DNA of 64,000 nt from contig NC_134776.1 of the NCBI RefSeq assembly GCF_050436995.1, positions 18,021,001 through 18,085,000 of the forward strand, given 5' to 3'. Positions 36,713 to 48,170 of the stretch are shown piece after piece. Position numbers and translations under genes: made by a program. The notes under the pieces were generated by a model. It worked only from the letters and a program-made list of their open reading frames with translations. It was not told where the DNA came from and searched no databases. This stretch comes from Anticarsia gemmatalis. Taxonomy: Eukaryota; Arthropoda; Insecta; Lepidoptera; Erebidae. Numbering within the stretch: the stretch's first letter is position 1; each line of letters opens with the position of its first letter.

Positions 36713-36879
36713 CTTCTGCGTTTGTTAGAAGGCGAGGCGGCCGGCGAGTGTCCCCTGGAGTCCATGGAGTCGCCCTGGCTGTGGAACTCGGAGGAGGTGC
36801 CCTGCGAGCGAGTCAGCGACGTCGAGTCCGGCATCTCGGTCAGACCCTTGATCTTCAACAGCTTGGCCGTGTCCAGGAC
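36713..36879 (-). CDS. BTB gene, end of BTB domain and linker
   Basis: Minus-strand exon from a TACACAG acceptor to an AG|GTAATA donor, 55 codons and two bases, phase 0 start. VLDTAKLLKIKGLTEM is the closing helix of insect BTB domains; a Ser/Gly-rich linker follows, ending in the basic KRRR that leads into the next exon. It joins 37616 and 36198 in frame. Confidence 0.9.
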
Positions 36880-37615
36880 CTGTGTATACGTTACATTGTC
36901 AATGTCTTTTCATAGAAATCTTGTTTAATGGGTGTGCCTCCAAAGGTTCTTTAACCTCTTTAAATGAGAACTTGTGTCAATTGTGGAAAAATCATGAAAA
37001 CAAGGGCTCATAAAGTTGCTCCAAGCTCAAAGGTTAAAGTGAGATACAGCCCGGTTACAAACAAACAGATAGACAGACTAACAGACAGAAAAGTCTCAGA
37101 AATAGTCTGAACACTTGTGAACACTGAGACAGTAATTCAAACGTAAATACAAATGAAGTATTTACTGTTGTAATAGTGAATATGTACCCTTCCAATGGTT
37201 TGATACTTGTTCGCTCAAGTCAGTAAAGATGGTATACATATTATTAACTGCCTGTGAGACAATAGCTTTGTGGTTGTCTATGCAGTTTCAAAACCAAGAT
37301 CAAAGCTCGGCTTTGACTAAAAGCTGGGCTTAATATGAACATGCTGATTTGGGGTCCCGGAAAAACACAAACTTAAAAATTCAATTTTAGAATCGCTCAC
37401 ACTGAAATTCTAACATAGATTAACTTGCCAGTTGTCTATTATTCAATCAACTGACATGTTGTACATGTATTACTTAACTTCTTAAACGCTTAGCACTACT
37501 AAAATTATACATTCAGTTTAACATTATAAGCGACCCAACTTCTTCACTGATTTGTTCTGCCCGCCGTTTGTCCTAAGTTCCTCTCTCAAAGTCATGTAAT
37601 ATATATGATACATAC
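36880..37615. other. Intron of the BTB gene
   Basis: A 736-base intron. A short (A)CAGACAGACTAACAGACAG run at 37069-37090 looks like the edge of a decayed repeat; nothing else is recognised. Confidence 0.7.
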
Positions 37616-37747
37616 CTTGGGCAGCTGTTCCTCGGTAACGTTCACCTCCCCGCAGTACATGAAGTCGACCATGGTGCGCAGATCTGCATAGGTCACGTCC
37701 TTCAGAATCACTATTGGGTGTGGTGATGGGTTGTCCACGAACAGTGA
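37616..37747 (-). CDS. BTB gene, middle of BTB domain
   Basis: Forty-four codons in phase 0 from a TATTCCAG acceptor to an AAG|GTATGT donor. SLFVDNPSPHPIVILKDVTY and DLRTMVDFMYCGEVNVTEEQ are the core strands and helices of a BTB/POZ domain of the insect type shared with Lola, Bab and BtbVII, a dimerisation domain. Confidence 0.95.
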
Positions 37748-38858
37748 CTGGAATATACATAGAATTGTTTTAATGAAACTGTTGGGAGTAAAATTGTTAT
37801 GTTGTATTTGTAAAAGGATTTTTTTTATTTTTCTAGTCAGTGATGGAAATATTTATACTTTCAGACTATCTCTGTGGTGCAGTCGGTAGTGTGTACGACA
37901 GCAGAACTTGAGGTCCCAGGTCTGATTCCCGGGTGGGGCTAAATAGATCTTTCTGATTTATTTTAGAAAATTCCTGAATAGTATCCAAGAGTTTGATAAT
38001 GAGACCTTTAAATGGCAATAGGCTTGACGCCTGTTACATTGGCAAACATGGGTGTGATTCATACACGTCTGTCTACACCTTCGAATATTAGAGGTGTGAT
38101 ACTATATATCTATGTCTATGGTGGTACATTCTGTTATAACAGATATCTGAAGCTGGGACATAATATGCTGGTCTCTTTCTAAGATTGAGATTACAGAGAT
38201 AAAGCTGAAAATTTATGGTGATTGTAACCTATGTGTAATGCGACGGACAAAGAACAATATTTCATAAGGCATTTGTAAATTAAACTATCCTATAGTTGCC
38301 TAGCATCAAAACTAAGTATTAGTAAGTTGACTGGTAAATATATTGCCATGTGCCATGTGATCCGCAACGGGTTAGCATGTGATACTGTGCAATAGTTAAA
38401 GTCATTAAGACTTTAATATAGTAATAAGATTAATAAATTCAAGAAATGTGCATTAGAACCTTCTACCCATAACCTAATTGCAATGTAAAGGGTTCTCGGG
38501 AACAACAAGAGTTCTCCGGAACATGAAAGTGTCCCATGTGGTAACTAAGGTTATAAACCATGTGTGAATGCTTACATTCAAATACTTTTATTTAGTAAAA
38601 TCTATAAGAAAGAGTATCAAACATCCATCCATACACTCTCAACATTTTTGTTGTACTCGGAGTAGGCTAAAAAATTTTTTTTGGCAACGTAATGTGTATA
38701 TTATGTAGTAAATGGTAATATAATGCTGTGTATGTGTTTGGACTAAAATGCTGAAAGGATTTGTGAGGTATTGGTTTTTTAAAGGAGAATAATACAGAGG
38801 AGGAGAGTAATATAGAGAAGTATGGTGTGTTATATATATGATAGTTACATTAACTCAC
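37748..38858. other. Intron of the BTB gene with a SINE
   Basis: A 1.1 kb intron containing the tRNA-derived SINE at 37863-38125. The remainder is AT-rich without recognisable content. Confidence 0.75.
37863..38125 (+). mobile_element. tRNA-derived SINE, second family, copy 1
   Basis: The head has an A-box-like TGGTGCAGTCGGTAG and a B-box-like GGTCTGATTCCCG (37919-37931). The body matches the copy at 45678-45930 in several blocks, including AGTATCC/AGTAGCC, GGCAATAGG/GGCGAAACG, a GGGTGTGATTCATACA-type block, and TACACCTTCGAATATTAGAGGTGTGAT at the 3' side. It is opposite in orientation to the BTB gene. Confidence 0.7.
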
Positions 38859-39035
38859 TTGGAAATAAGTGCTGCAAGCGGACAGTACGACTTTGTGTGC
38901 GAGGAGCTGCTTCCCGTCGGCAGCGAGGGTCACGTCCACCAACGTCTGCGTGTTCAGCAGGGTCGTGAACATGGAGATGAAGTTCGGCTGGTGGTTGTTC
39001 CATCTTAGGCTGTATTGTTGAGACATCTTGGGGGC
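38859..39035 (-). CDS. BTB gene, first coding exon
   Basis: The ATG is at 39024-39026, nine bases after a CTTCTCTTCCAG acceptor, so at least one non-coding exon lies upstream. The frame gives MSQQYSLRWNNHQPNFISMF, then TLVDVTLAADGKQLLAHKVV and LSACSTYFQ to a GTGAGT donor: the first half of a BTB/POZ domain with the LRWNNHQ start and VDVTLA and AHKVVLSACS motifs of insect BTB transcription factors. The start is fixed by the conserved MSQQYSLRWNNHQ opening. The gene encodes a nuclear factor that should dimerise through this domain and bind DNA through its alternative C-terminus. Confidence 0.95.
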
Positions 39036-40921
39036 CTGGAAGAGAAGAAAATAGTTTAGTATTGTTGAAGGTTATGCTGAAAGGGATTTTTAGGTGGGAA
39101 GATATTTGGATGGTTTTGAAACTTGATTGATTAAGTTTTTGGTAAGTGGGAAAGTCTGGTCTAAGTAGTTGCGTAGTATTGTGAGAACACAAAGTATTAA
39201 GTTAAAAAGTCAAATGTTAAGTTAAAGTAAGTATTAAACAAAGTATCAGACCTGAATCAGTTCAGCTCAAGAAACTCAAGTACAGAATTAAAAAAATAGT
39301 TGGATAAAATCGAGAGAATTGTGTTAACAGCTAGAAAGTCTTCACAATAATGCCTATATTAGTGTTACAAGTACATAAATGTTATGTTAAAACTGAGCCG
39401 TAAGTTGAAGCCTAAGGTTCGAGTTCGTCTCTTATCTAGGCGGTTTACGTCAATGCTGCATCGACGAGTGTCAGGTTCGAACCGTTCCATGTGAAATACA
39501 ATTCAATTGTAGTACCAGTAACTTGATTAACTTGGGAATTGTAAAGCTGTACAAGTTTATATGGAGGGTCAATTGAAAGTCATGTATATGTCTATGTAAG
39601 CAGTAAAGTTGAGTAGAATGTATTGATATGCGCAGGATTCATTATTGCGTATTATTTTTAATTTAATTTGGTATTGAAAGATAAATATTTCTAGCTTTTT
39701 TTATATCGTCCTGTTTCATGGGCCGTTGCATTGCCTAAACCATGGCTTTAGGAGTATTAATTAGATATCAGACAGAAAACTAATAAAAAAGCACTTCATT
39801 AATATTAAGCAACGTTATCTCCGACTACTTTTGCAGTGAGAAACTGTTGGGAAACTTTAAACGGGCGAGATACAGACAGCCTGTTAATTAATTACTCGTT
39901 TCGTGCTTCTGCGAGATTTCTATAAAGTTTTCCAAAGTCTGTGAAGTTTGTTATGGGGTGCTTCCATGCATTTAAGGAAGACCTATGCCCAGCAGTATAA
40001 TTGTAGGAGAGAAAACATAAATTAATTTCGAATATTAGTGTACATCTGTATCATTTATCCCAAGGGCTAAAGAACGCCAGTCACTAAGTTGCCAATGAAA
40101 CTAAGTATGTGCTCTAGATAATAACTTAGTAAATATTAAAATGTGTATTATTTTGTTTGCAAAATACTGCACAATATGTCACCCTTGAACGGAAGCCACA
40201 GGCAGAGGTCTTCTATCTTCAAAATCTTAGTCTTAACAAAAGCATTGTGGTATAAATACAATTTTGATCCTTTGTCGCCAAAATACTTATTGAAATATGC
40301 TTTTGTTCAATGCAATACATATTCAACGTTATATTTTAGATGTGAATCTGAATTTTGGTGGCGTCAGATCTGTCTTAGATAAAGAGATAGCATGCCTTGA
40401 TATTTATATTGAAATTGCAACTTCTTGAAATCCCTAACAGTAAATTTTGTCTTATTCTGCGACGAGTTAAATGTCATTTTAAGAAATAAAATTCTAGAAA
40501 ATACCTTTTCTAAGGATTTTTCTTATAAATTTCTCGAAAATAAAACTTATAACAACGTATATCCGTTATTCAATAGGTTTTGTAGTACAATAAAACTTCC
40601 TAACAATTCTTAGGATGTGTTCTTACGCCCCCAACACAATCTAAGCTTTAAAATGTCAAGTATGTACGATCTCGAGTCAAGCAGAAATCCTCTATGAAAA
40701 GGTAGGTAAGAATAAAACTAATATTTTAAATCGTATACGATATGAGTGCAGTTTAACTGATCACTGCAAGTAATGAATGTTTTGAGATGGTAAATAATGA
40801 AACGTTGTGAGTAATAACATATAATATGAATGACGATATCATTTCGTACGTACTCGAGTAATATATAGTCAAATGAAACACGTCACTTGAGGCAGTGGGT
40901 AAGAGACTACCTTATGGAGAT

Positions 40922-41417
40922 ACCGAAGACAACTAGTGTGGTTTTTTAGTAAGATTTTAACAAGACCCACATAATTGATAGGGAGTAAAGAACTTATTTC
41001 AGGAGTTAAGAATTTTACTGTAATAAGAAAGTTGCTTGTGTTATTTGATTAAGGCAGTCGTCGTGGCTTGATAGCCTGAAAATGTAATATTACGGGTTCG
41101 ATTCCCACCCGTTGCTCTTCGACATTAGCTCCTAAAACCTTCAAGCTTTTAACTAGAGGGGTGTGAATTCCGAAGACAACTACAGTTGCTTTTTTTTGCA
41201 AGATTTTAACAAGACCCATATAATTGATAAGGAGTTAAGAACTTATGTCAGGAGTTAAGAATTTTGACTGTAATAAGAAAGTTGCTTAAGGTATTTGATT
41301 CAGGCAGCCCTGCTTGATAGCCTTAAAATATAGTATGTAGCTGAGAGATTGTGGGTTCGATTCCTAATTGCTTTTCGACATGAGCTGCTAAAACCTTCAG
41401 GCCTTTAACTAGAAGGG
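40922..41417 (+). repeat. Tandem duplication of a 240-250 base unit
   Basis: 40922-41160 and 41170-41417 are diverged copies in direct order. Both begin CCGAAGACAACTA, share AAGATTTTAACAAGACCCA and GTAATAAGAAAGTTGCTT, and end with GCT(C/G)CTAAAACCTTCA then TTTAACTAGA. Each includes a B-box-like GGGTTCGATTCC near the middle, so the unit contains a tRNA-like SINE head. Confidence 0.85.
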
Positions 41418-44041
41418 AAAAATTGCTATTATTGTATACTCTCAATCTTAGAAGGATTGTCAAGATATCAATCTACGTATTTTTTAATGCGTAGTGGTCA
41501 GAGCTGTCTAAAAATAGTGCACCCTCTCCTATCCTGTCAGTCACTACTAAGTGTTTCATATCCTTTTGCTGACGTCACTGAAACACGCTCTAACAATTGA
41601 TAAAGCACTGATTTAGCGTTTTACTAGAAACGTGAAGCAGTTTAGAAACTTCTGACACATGTGCATAATTGCAAGGATTAACTAAGTTAGTGTATCGTGT
41701 TCTGTTAATGAAAATTATATACGTAGGCTCAATCTTAAGAGTGATTATCTATACATATAATCAAACAACAATGTATGATAAATACGTAGATTATATAAGA
41801 TTTATGAAAAAACTTATATCGTTTGACGAAGGCTCATCAATGGTATGGGAAGTTTGGCTATGCCCAACAATACATTTCAAAGAATAAGACTTCGAAAGGC
41901 TGTCATTTTCTCACGGCCGCCTTCACTTCAATAGTACAAGCCCTCAAGCTATATATTTAACCGCAAATAGAAAAACAATAAACAACATATACCTAGTCCA
42001 TGCCCTGTATTTTCCAACACTAAATAAGAGGGTAGATACAAATGTCTGAATAAGCAACGATGTAAAACGAACGGCTGCAAGGCGGTCTGTGCATTATCTA
42101 TGTATGTAGTCGAGACCCCGCATTGGTCAAAGCAATTAGCGTACAATTTGTGGGAAGATCGATTGAGTTATACAGAATAGACGCTTCCATCATATTCTGG
42201 AGTATCAATTAATTAGATACTGCATCTGTCTTTACTAAGAGGCAATAACTAATAGACATATTCATTACAAGCAAATAATTTGTCAGTTGACAAACTACAA
42301 ACCATGGACGACTGAGTATTCAAGTGCTTCCGAGACTCGGAACAAAGCGCTTTGTCGTTTTCAACCGGAACTTTTAAAACTCATAGCCAAATATGTACAA
42401 TAAATCACAAAAACTCGAACCAACAGGTGGTTATGAAACAATAATAATAATCGTATATTTACACTGCTGTTTAAGATCACTGAACTTATTTACTTTGTTA
42501 CTTTAAGAACCGATATTTAGTGGTTCGCGACAAAATACAGCAACGATTGAACCATTACACGTGAAAGTCACATGTCAACTTATGCTGAAATCCCCCGAAA
42601 CTCGACTTGAATGAATGTTAAACAGGTTAAGCTACCGTGTATATTTGTTCAGACCCTCGCGACAATGCTCTCACCCTAGGAAATATGCAAGCAGTCAACT
42701 TGCAGCACTAACCACCGAAAGGTTAATCACGGCAGCTGAATGCAAGTGCACGTGACATCTGCTACAAGAATGATTACTGAGATGACAACGTACCTTGACA
42801 ACTTATGTGAAGTTTTACACAAATCACACACGTAAAATCGCCACTACCTTCTTATTTGTTACACGATTTTATAATAGTTTGCACAGTGGAGGGTGTCCGC
42901 GATTATTACTACTCGTAGCTTTAAACTTTCACGCATGAAAATACTACCGTGCTAAGTGCTACGCAGGTCATTATCGATCCCTACGATTCCAGATAGATAT
43001 ATATTTTATATCGAATGTATGACATTTAACGCAACTCGTAAACATATGTATGTTTCAAAATAAATAGTGGGTCTGTAAGATATTTTGTCGATGTAACATC
43101 TTAAGATCACTTCTAAGTAACGTCTTGACTTTAGCTGTTTAGAACAAATTCGCACTGATAACGACGCCGTGGGACGACTTCAAAACACAAACAATCACAA
43201 CACGATATAAACTTTAAGTTCACCGCTATATCACATCTCACGTTAAACGTATTAGTTAATTAATTAGACGATGTTAGCTAATTAGTTGATTTGTCATGTT
43301 TGAATGTTATGCACCTTACAAAAAGCTTTATCACCGGCATTTGCAAAGGTTATTCCTAGTTCTATTTTTAGATCGTCCGTGATAAATGGCTTCCGATATT
43401 GTACACACATTCATACAGGTGGAACTAACGAATGCCGTATGAAATTCAATATTATATCAAAATTGGGTCAACTTACCGACATCGTCGACCTCCCTTTATT
43501 GAAAAAATCCCTTTTCTTCATTATTATTTCGAAAAAAGTGACGGAGCGCGCACTTGCAACTTACAAGCTGCATAAAAGTGAGAGAGAGACGGGATATATC
43601 ACCATTTCTTTTACATTCGCGCATCAACAACGGCATACATACTGGCTGCGCGCTCCGTGCGTAGTGCAGGCTCCGCATTGATTCATTTCTAATAAATCGG
43701 ATCCCTAGAATTTCCGTGAATGTCGGAGAGAATTAAAGTCAAAGTGGCTTTACAGGAAAACTTCTCGTCGTTATGCATTTACTTTTATTATATTCGACAA
43801 CGCGAGGGAATGTTCTCGTTTGGTACATACGTGAACATTTTTGTTTATTTAGTTTATTTACATTAATGCTTTAACTAATTAACTATTATGTAAATGCATC
43901 TTAATTATTGTTTTTAATAAATAATAATAGGACTTTTAATTCCGTTAGATATTGGCATACTAGGTAAAAAAAATCATCGTTACAAGTCACTGGCAAACAA
44001 ATAATTTCCGAAAACACACTATGTATGAATGAAAAAATATG

Positions 44042-44115
44042 GGTCAGCGTCGGGAACTGGCAACGCGCGGTGGCGTGACGGCCACTTTAACCACTGCGCC
44101 ACACGCGACGCGACG
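44042..44115 (-). repeat. tRNA-like SINE head fragment
   Basis: Read on the minus strand it gives GTGTGGCGCAGTGGTTAAAG with an A-box-like core, followed by a GC-rich stem region. A normal B box and acceptor stem are missing, so it is not a working tRNA gene. Confidence 0.5.
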
Positions 44116-45076
44116 CGCCGTGCAAATGAACAAATACCGCCGTACTAAATTCTAACAACTTTTAAAACACGTTTAATTACACTATAGTTTAAAATATTTT
44201 TAATTCAAACGCGATCTTGCACCGACACGACTGTTTTCGCGACCAATAGCTCGAGATTAAACAAACACATCGGACCTATACCAATTCGAATGCAACATCA
44301 GGCATTAAATATTCATCCAACGCCGCCGTAGAACGATTATGAAGGGTTGTTAATTTCTATTTGTGGTACCAAGACGAGGTTTCAATCCATACTATTAGAA
44401 CTAATAATAATACGGTCTGTCTGTTACACTCTCACGGTAAGATTACTGAACAATAATGATTTGATTTATAATGAGGGTAGTTGAAAACCAAACATGCTTG
44501 ATTAAAACTTTTTAAAATTACCCGTAAGCAGTTATAGGAAATTTTGCTAAGGACGCGTTGGACAACTATAATCAGGCTACAAACTTGCGAACTACGTCAT
44601 TATCAAAATAATGAAATGAATGTGACTATTTGTAAGTGCGAGCGAGAGGCTGATAAAATGACAACGTAATTCGCACGTTTGAAATAGCCCGAGTATAGTT
44701 TTCAGTATTCGAGAGATAGCAAGTCACTTATGAACTTGTAAGATGGGACTCGTAAATTAATATTTCTCGAGTCATTGCAAAGGAAAAGTACGGAAACAGG
44801 GGCAACGCGGACAGCTTATGAAGTGTCTCGCGTTGTAAAGGAATAATTTATACGAACATCAGAGTAATAGAGGTGCATTGTGAGTAAAGCAGAGGTAGAA
44901 TTTAATGAACGAACATTTTAAAGGCTTATGTATACACGGCGGGAAAATATGACGGGCCAAGGAAAGGAACAAATTTTGAAAAGATGTTTATGTTTTAAAA
45001 TAATTGTAAATACATTGAGATATTTTTCTGCTAATGCTCGTTTGCTCATATATGGTCCGTAACAACATAAATATAA

Positions 45077-45415
45077 TAAATAAATTTAACCCATTAATGT
45101 CCCACTGCTGGGCAAGGGTCTCCTCCCGTAATGAGGGAGGGGTTAGGCCTTGAGTCCACCACGCTGGCCAAGTGCGGGTTGGGGACTTTGCATGCCCTCA
45201 ATAAATGTATTAAACAAATTTTAGGCATGCAAGGTTTCCTCACGATGTTTTCCTTCACCGTTGGAGCATGTGATAATTATTTCTAATACACACATAACTT
45301 CGAAAAGTCATTGGTGTGTTGCCTCGGGTTCGAACCTGCGACCACTTGCGTGGGAGGTGCCAGCTTATACCACTCGGCTATCACCGCTCGATCGATATCA
45401 ACATCGATCGATATC
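45077..45415 (-). mobile_element. tRNA-derived SINE with 13-base target duplication
   Basis: On the minus strand the head reads GGTGATAGCCGAGTGGTATA (A box), then GCAGGTTCGAACCCGAGG (B box). A body follows with CACGATGTTTTCC-type and TGGCCAGCGTGGTGGACTCA blocks, then CTTGCCCAGCAGTGGGACAT and an AT-rich tail. The insertion is flanked by AACATAAATATAA at 45064-45076 and 45416-45428, a perfect 13-base direct repeat. A duplicated ATCGATCGATATCAAC lies at the head end. Fragments of the 3' body occur near 14741-14822, 19846-19905, 39977-40010 and 53778-53808. Confidence 0.85.
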
Positions 45416-45677
45416 AACATAAATATAACTGAGGAAAAAACCCCCTCTTTTATTGTTTTGATGTACAAATCGGCGGGGTCTATTATGTATGAGTGTTAAA
45501 TCCGCTATATAAACATATCATGTCACAACTAAAGAAGACCCCGGAGTTGATCAATTCTTAAGAAACTTACTAATACACTTTTTATTGCAATTTAAATAAT
45601 GAAAGAATACAATTATAAGTTAGTTAACCTGTTAATAATTTCTTACATCGATTTTTTATTTTCAAACTTTTCAGTAT

Positions 45678-45930
45678 GACTGCTTCTGTAGCGTGGTCGT
45701 TAGTTTATGCGACTGCCGCGCAACGGTGTCAGGTTCGATTCCCGGATAGGGCAAAGAGCTTTCGTTTTTTTGTGTAGATAAGAATATTTCTCAATAGTAG
45801 CCCGGAGTTAGTAGGCTATTATATGAGATTAACATGGTAAATGGCGAAACGCGGGTGTATTTCATACATCTTTGCCTATACCTTTGGGTATAACTGGTGT
45901 TATATTATGAATGTAACTTATTTACTTATG
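45678..45930 (+). mobile_element. tRNA-derived SINE, second family, copy 2
   Basis: Same family as 37863-38125. The head carries CTGTAGCGTGGTCGTTAG and a B-box-like GGTTCGATTCCCGG (about 45731-45744); the 3' part contains TGCCTATACCTTTGGGTATA. It lies about 250 bases from the SINE at 45077-45415. Confidence 0.7.
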
Positions 45931-46732
45931 CTTGATAAAAGAAAAACATATTTAAAATATAGAAAATTATAAGAAATATGCCGCCTATGACTTACGCCGC
46001 ATTTGAATTTATTTTAAGATGTTTCCTTTCAGTCATTCTTCAGGATTCCCTGTAATACCTTACACGACTTGTTATGTTTTTCCATCCTGTATATATTACT
46101 ATGAACTTTACTCTGTTGACTAAAGTCATAAGTCAATAATCATACTTAACTGAATGATTTAAAAAAAATATAGATTTGGAATTTAGGTCTTTTTTAACTG
46201 ACTTAAAAAAGTGAGTAGGTTCTCAATTGGTAATTTTTTTTTTTAATATAGCAAATATTTTCCATATTCTACTAATGTTGCGAATGCTTAAAACTTAGAA
46301 CAAATGCATTAACTACGTAAAAACTACTGAATCAAATGTTTCAATGAGTTTACAACTATAAGACTTGGACTTGTAAGATTGAAAGCAATTAACTTGCGTG
46401 ATGGCAAATTTAAACCCGGATTGTGATGGTAAATTTATACCCGGATTTTTCGTCTAAGTGGACACAAAAATGTAGGCTTGATAAATTCAAGAGTTTTATT
46501 AGAGCAGTCTAAGATAGATTTGAATATAATTTGAGTTAAAAGATGCTCATACCCACGTGGATGGTAGTCGTGGGCAGAATGTTATTAATAGACTAAGTAA
46601 TTTTTAAACCTTTAATACTCAATAATAATTAAACTTATGTATACTTTTCTTTACTAGCAAACGAATGCTTCTGATAAGGATTCATTTTACTCTAAGTTTC
46701 ATGAGCGGCAATGGCTTTCCCTGATTGTTTAA

Positions 46733-47016
46733 GGTTCCGTACCTAAATGGTAAAAAACGGGACCGTTTAACTTAGCCTCCGCTGTCTGTCCGTCACATGA
46801 CTGCAACTTATTAAACCGTAAAAGTAAGGAAGCTGAAATTTTCACAAACTATGCATTTATTTTGTAGCTATAAAAACGAATGCAAAAAAATAAAAAAAAT
46901 ATATATATTAAGGAGGACTCCGATACAAAAAAAGTGTTCCTTTCGGATTTTTTTACTATGATGGTACGGAATCCTACGTCCGCGAGTCCGACTCGCACTT
47001 GGGTGTTTTTTATATA
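46733..47016. mobile_element. Interspersed repeat GGTTCCGTACC...GAGTCCGACTCGCACTTGG
   Basis: Starts GGTTCCGTACCTAAATGG, continues with a CTCCGCTGTCTGTCCGTCAC block and ends GGTACGGAATCC...GCGAGTCCGACTCGCACTTG. The GGTTCCGTACC and GGTACGGAATCC ends are nearly inverted. I recall this as a common lepidopteran repeat; the class is not decided from one copy. A GACTTAAAAAAGTGAGTAGG fragment at 46200-46219 precedes it. Confidence 0.6.
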
Positions 47017-47284
47017 ATTTTAATGCATTTCTGCTTAGTTGTGGGAGGTAAGAGCGCTATAAAGCTTCGCTCCCAGCTCCCTCGGTCCCGACATCTTGGT
47101 TATTTTTTAAAAGCCGTTATTTTTTAAAAGCTCTAAGACAAGGTGCTAAAAGCAAGGCTCTTGTCATTTATAATGCAAAATGTTGAACGATTAAATCGTT
47201 CTTGTATTGTTTAAAATTTGCCATGAAAATTACGTCTGTAATGCAAAATTTTCGATGAATGCTAGTTGCACTCACCGGTCGGTA

Positions 47285-47475
47285 AACGATCAGTGGGTTA
47301 AGCAACCTTGGCGCGGACATTCCATAGATTGGTGGCCGCATAGTAGTATGTAGTAGTATGAACTGAGCGTCTCCGTGCTTCGGAGGGCACGTAAAAAGTG
47401 GGTCCCGGTTGTTATCAATAAGATAACAGCCATGTCAAAGGCCTTCGGGCGGCTTGAACAACTTTGACACTAGGT
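47285..47475 (+). repeat. Interspersed repeat (GTTAAGCAACCTTGGCGCGG family)
   Basis: Contains GTGGGTTAAGCAACCTTGGC, a CATTCCATAGATTGGTGGCC block, the CTCCGTGCTTCGGAGGGCAC block and GGGCGGCTTGAACAACTTTG. It shares its middle with 19383-19690 and 27308-27560. It is the best preserved copy in the window. Confidence 0.65.
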
Positions 47476-47904
47476 TGACCACTGACCATACGACAAATGA
47501 AATGAAATCCGATGATAATTAGGTTTGCATTGCATGTAAACGGTCAGCTTTTGATACGTTCCGATACGAATCTTTCATATTAAGTCATGAAAGGCTTTAA
47601 TATTAATTAAGAATTATCATCAGTCGATGGATACATAAAAACACGCCTTATCCCTATGGGTAGACAAAATGCCAAGAACACTACTTTCTACAATCTTTAC
47701 AAACTCCTCTTATTATATTTCATTCTCATATACATCTTGTCATAAATTCTTGTAAGTACTTGGTCAATATAAGTATTAAGTAATAATATAAGAAAAATGT
47801 GATGAATAATGTAATTTGAATCGGAAACGCTTATTGTTGACAATGATATGTTTGCAATTTTGCATTTAGTGGTAGAAATATTATTACAGAAATGCCTATA
47901 TTTA

Positions 47905-48170
47905 TACTAACAATATAAAACTGAAGAATCTGTATGTATGTTTGTTTAAACGCGCTAATTTCTGTAACTATTGGTTCGAATTTAAAAGTCTTTATGTGTT
48001 GAATAGGCCATTTATTGAGGAAAGATACATACTACATCACGCTTGACTAACAGGATTAGAGCAGCAGTGAAAAATAAATTGAGCTTTCCTAGCTTATACT
48101 GAGTAAACGATGAAAGTAACGCAAAAAAACTGTCCACGCGGGCAACGTCGCGGGCAGTCGCAAGTACTTA
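47905..48170 (-). mobile_element. CTAGCTGACCCGCG repeat, old copy
   Basis: Diverged minus-strand copy of the element at 34876-35132, recognisable by CAATATAAAACTGAAGAATC, AACGCGCTAATTTCTG and CACGCGGGCAACGTCGCGGG. Confidence 0.6.

Noticed and set aside
43304..43681. A 125-codon open frame
   Set aside because: The peptide is not recognisable and shows no domain; the region may be a 5' exon or promoter but there is no evidence for translation.
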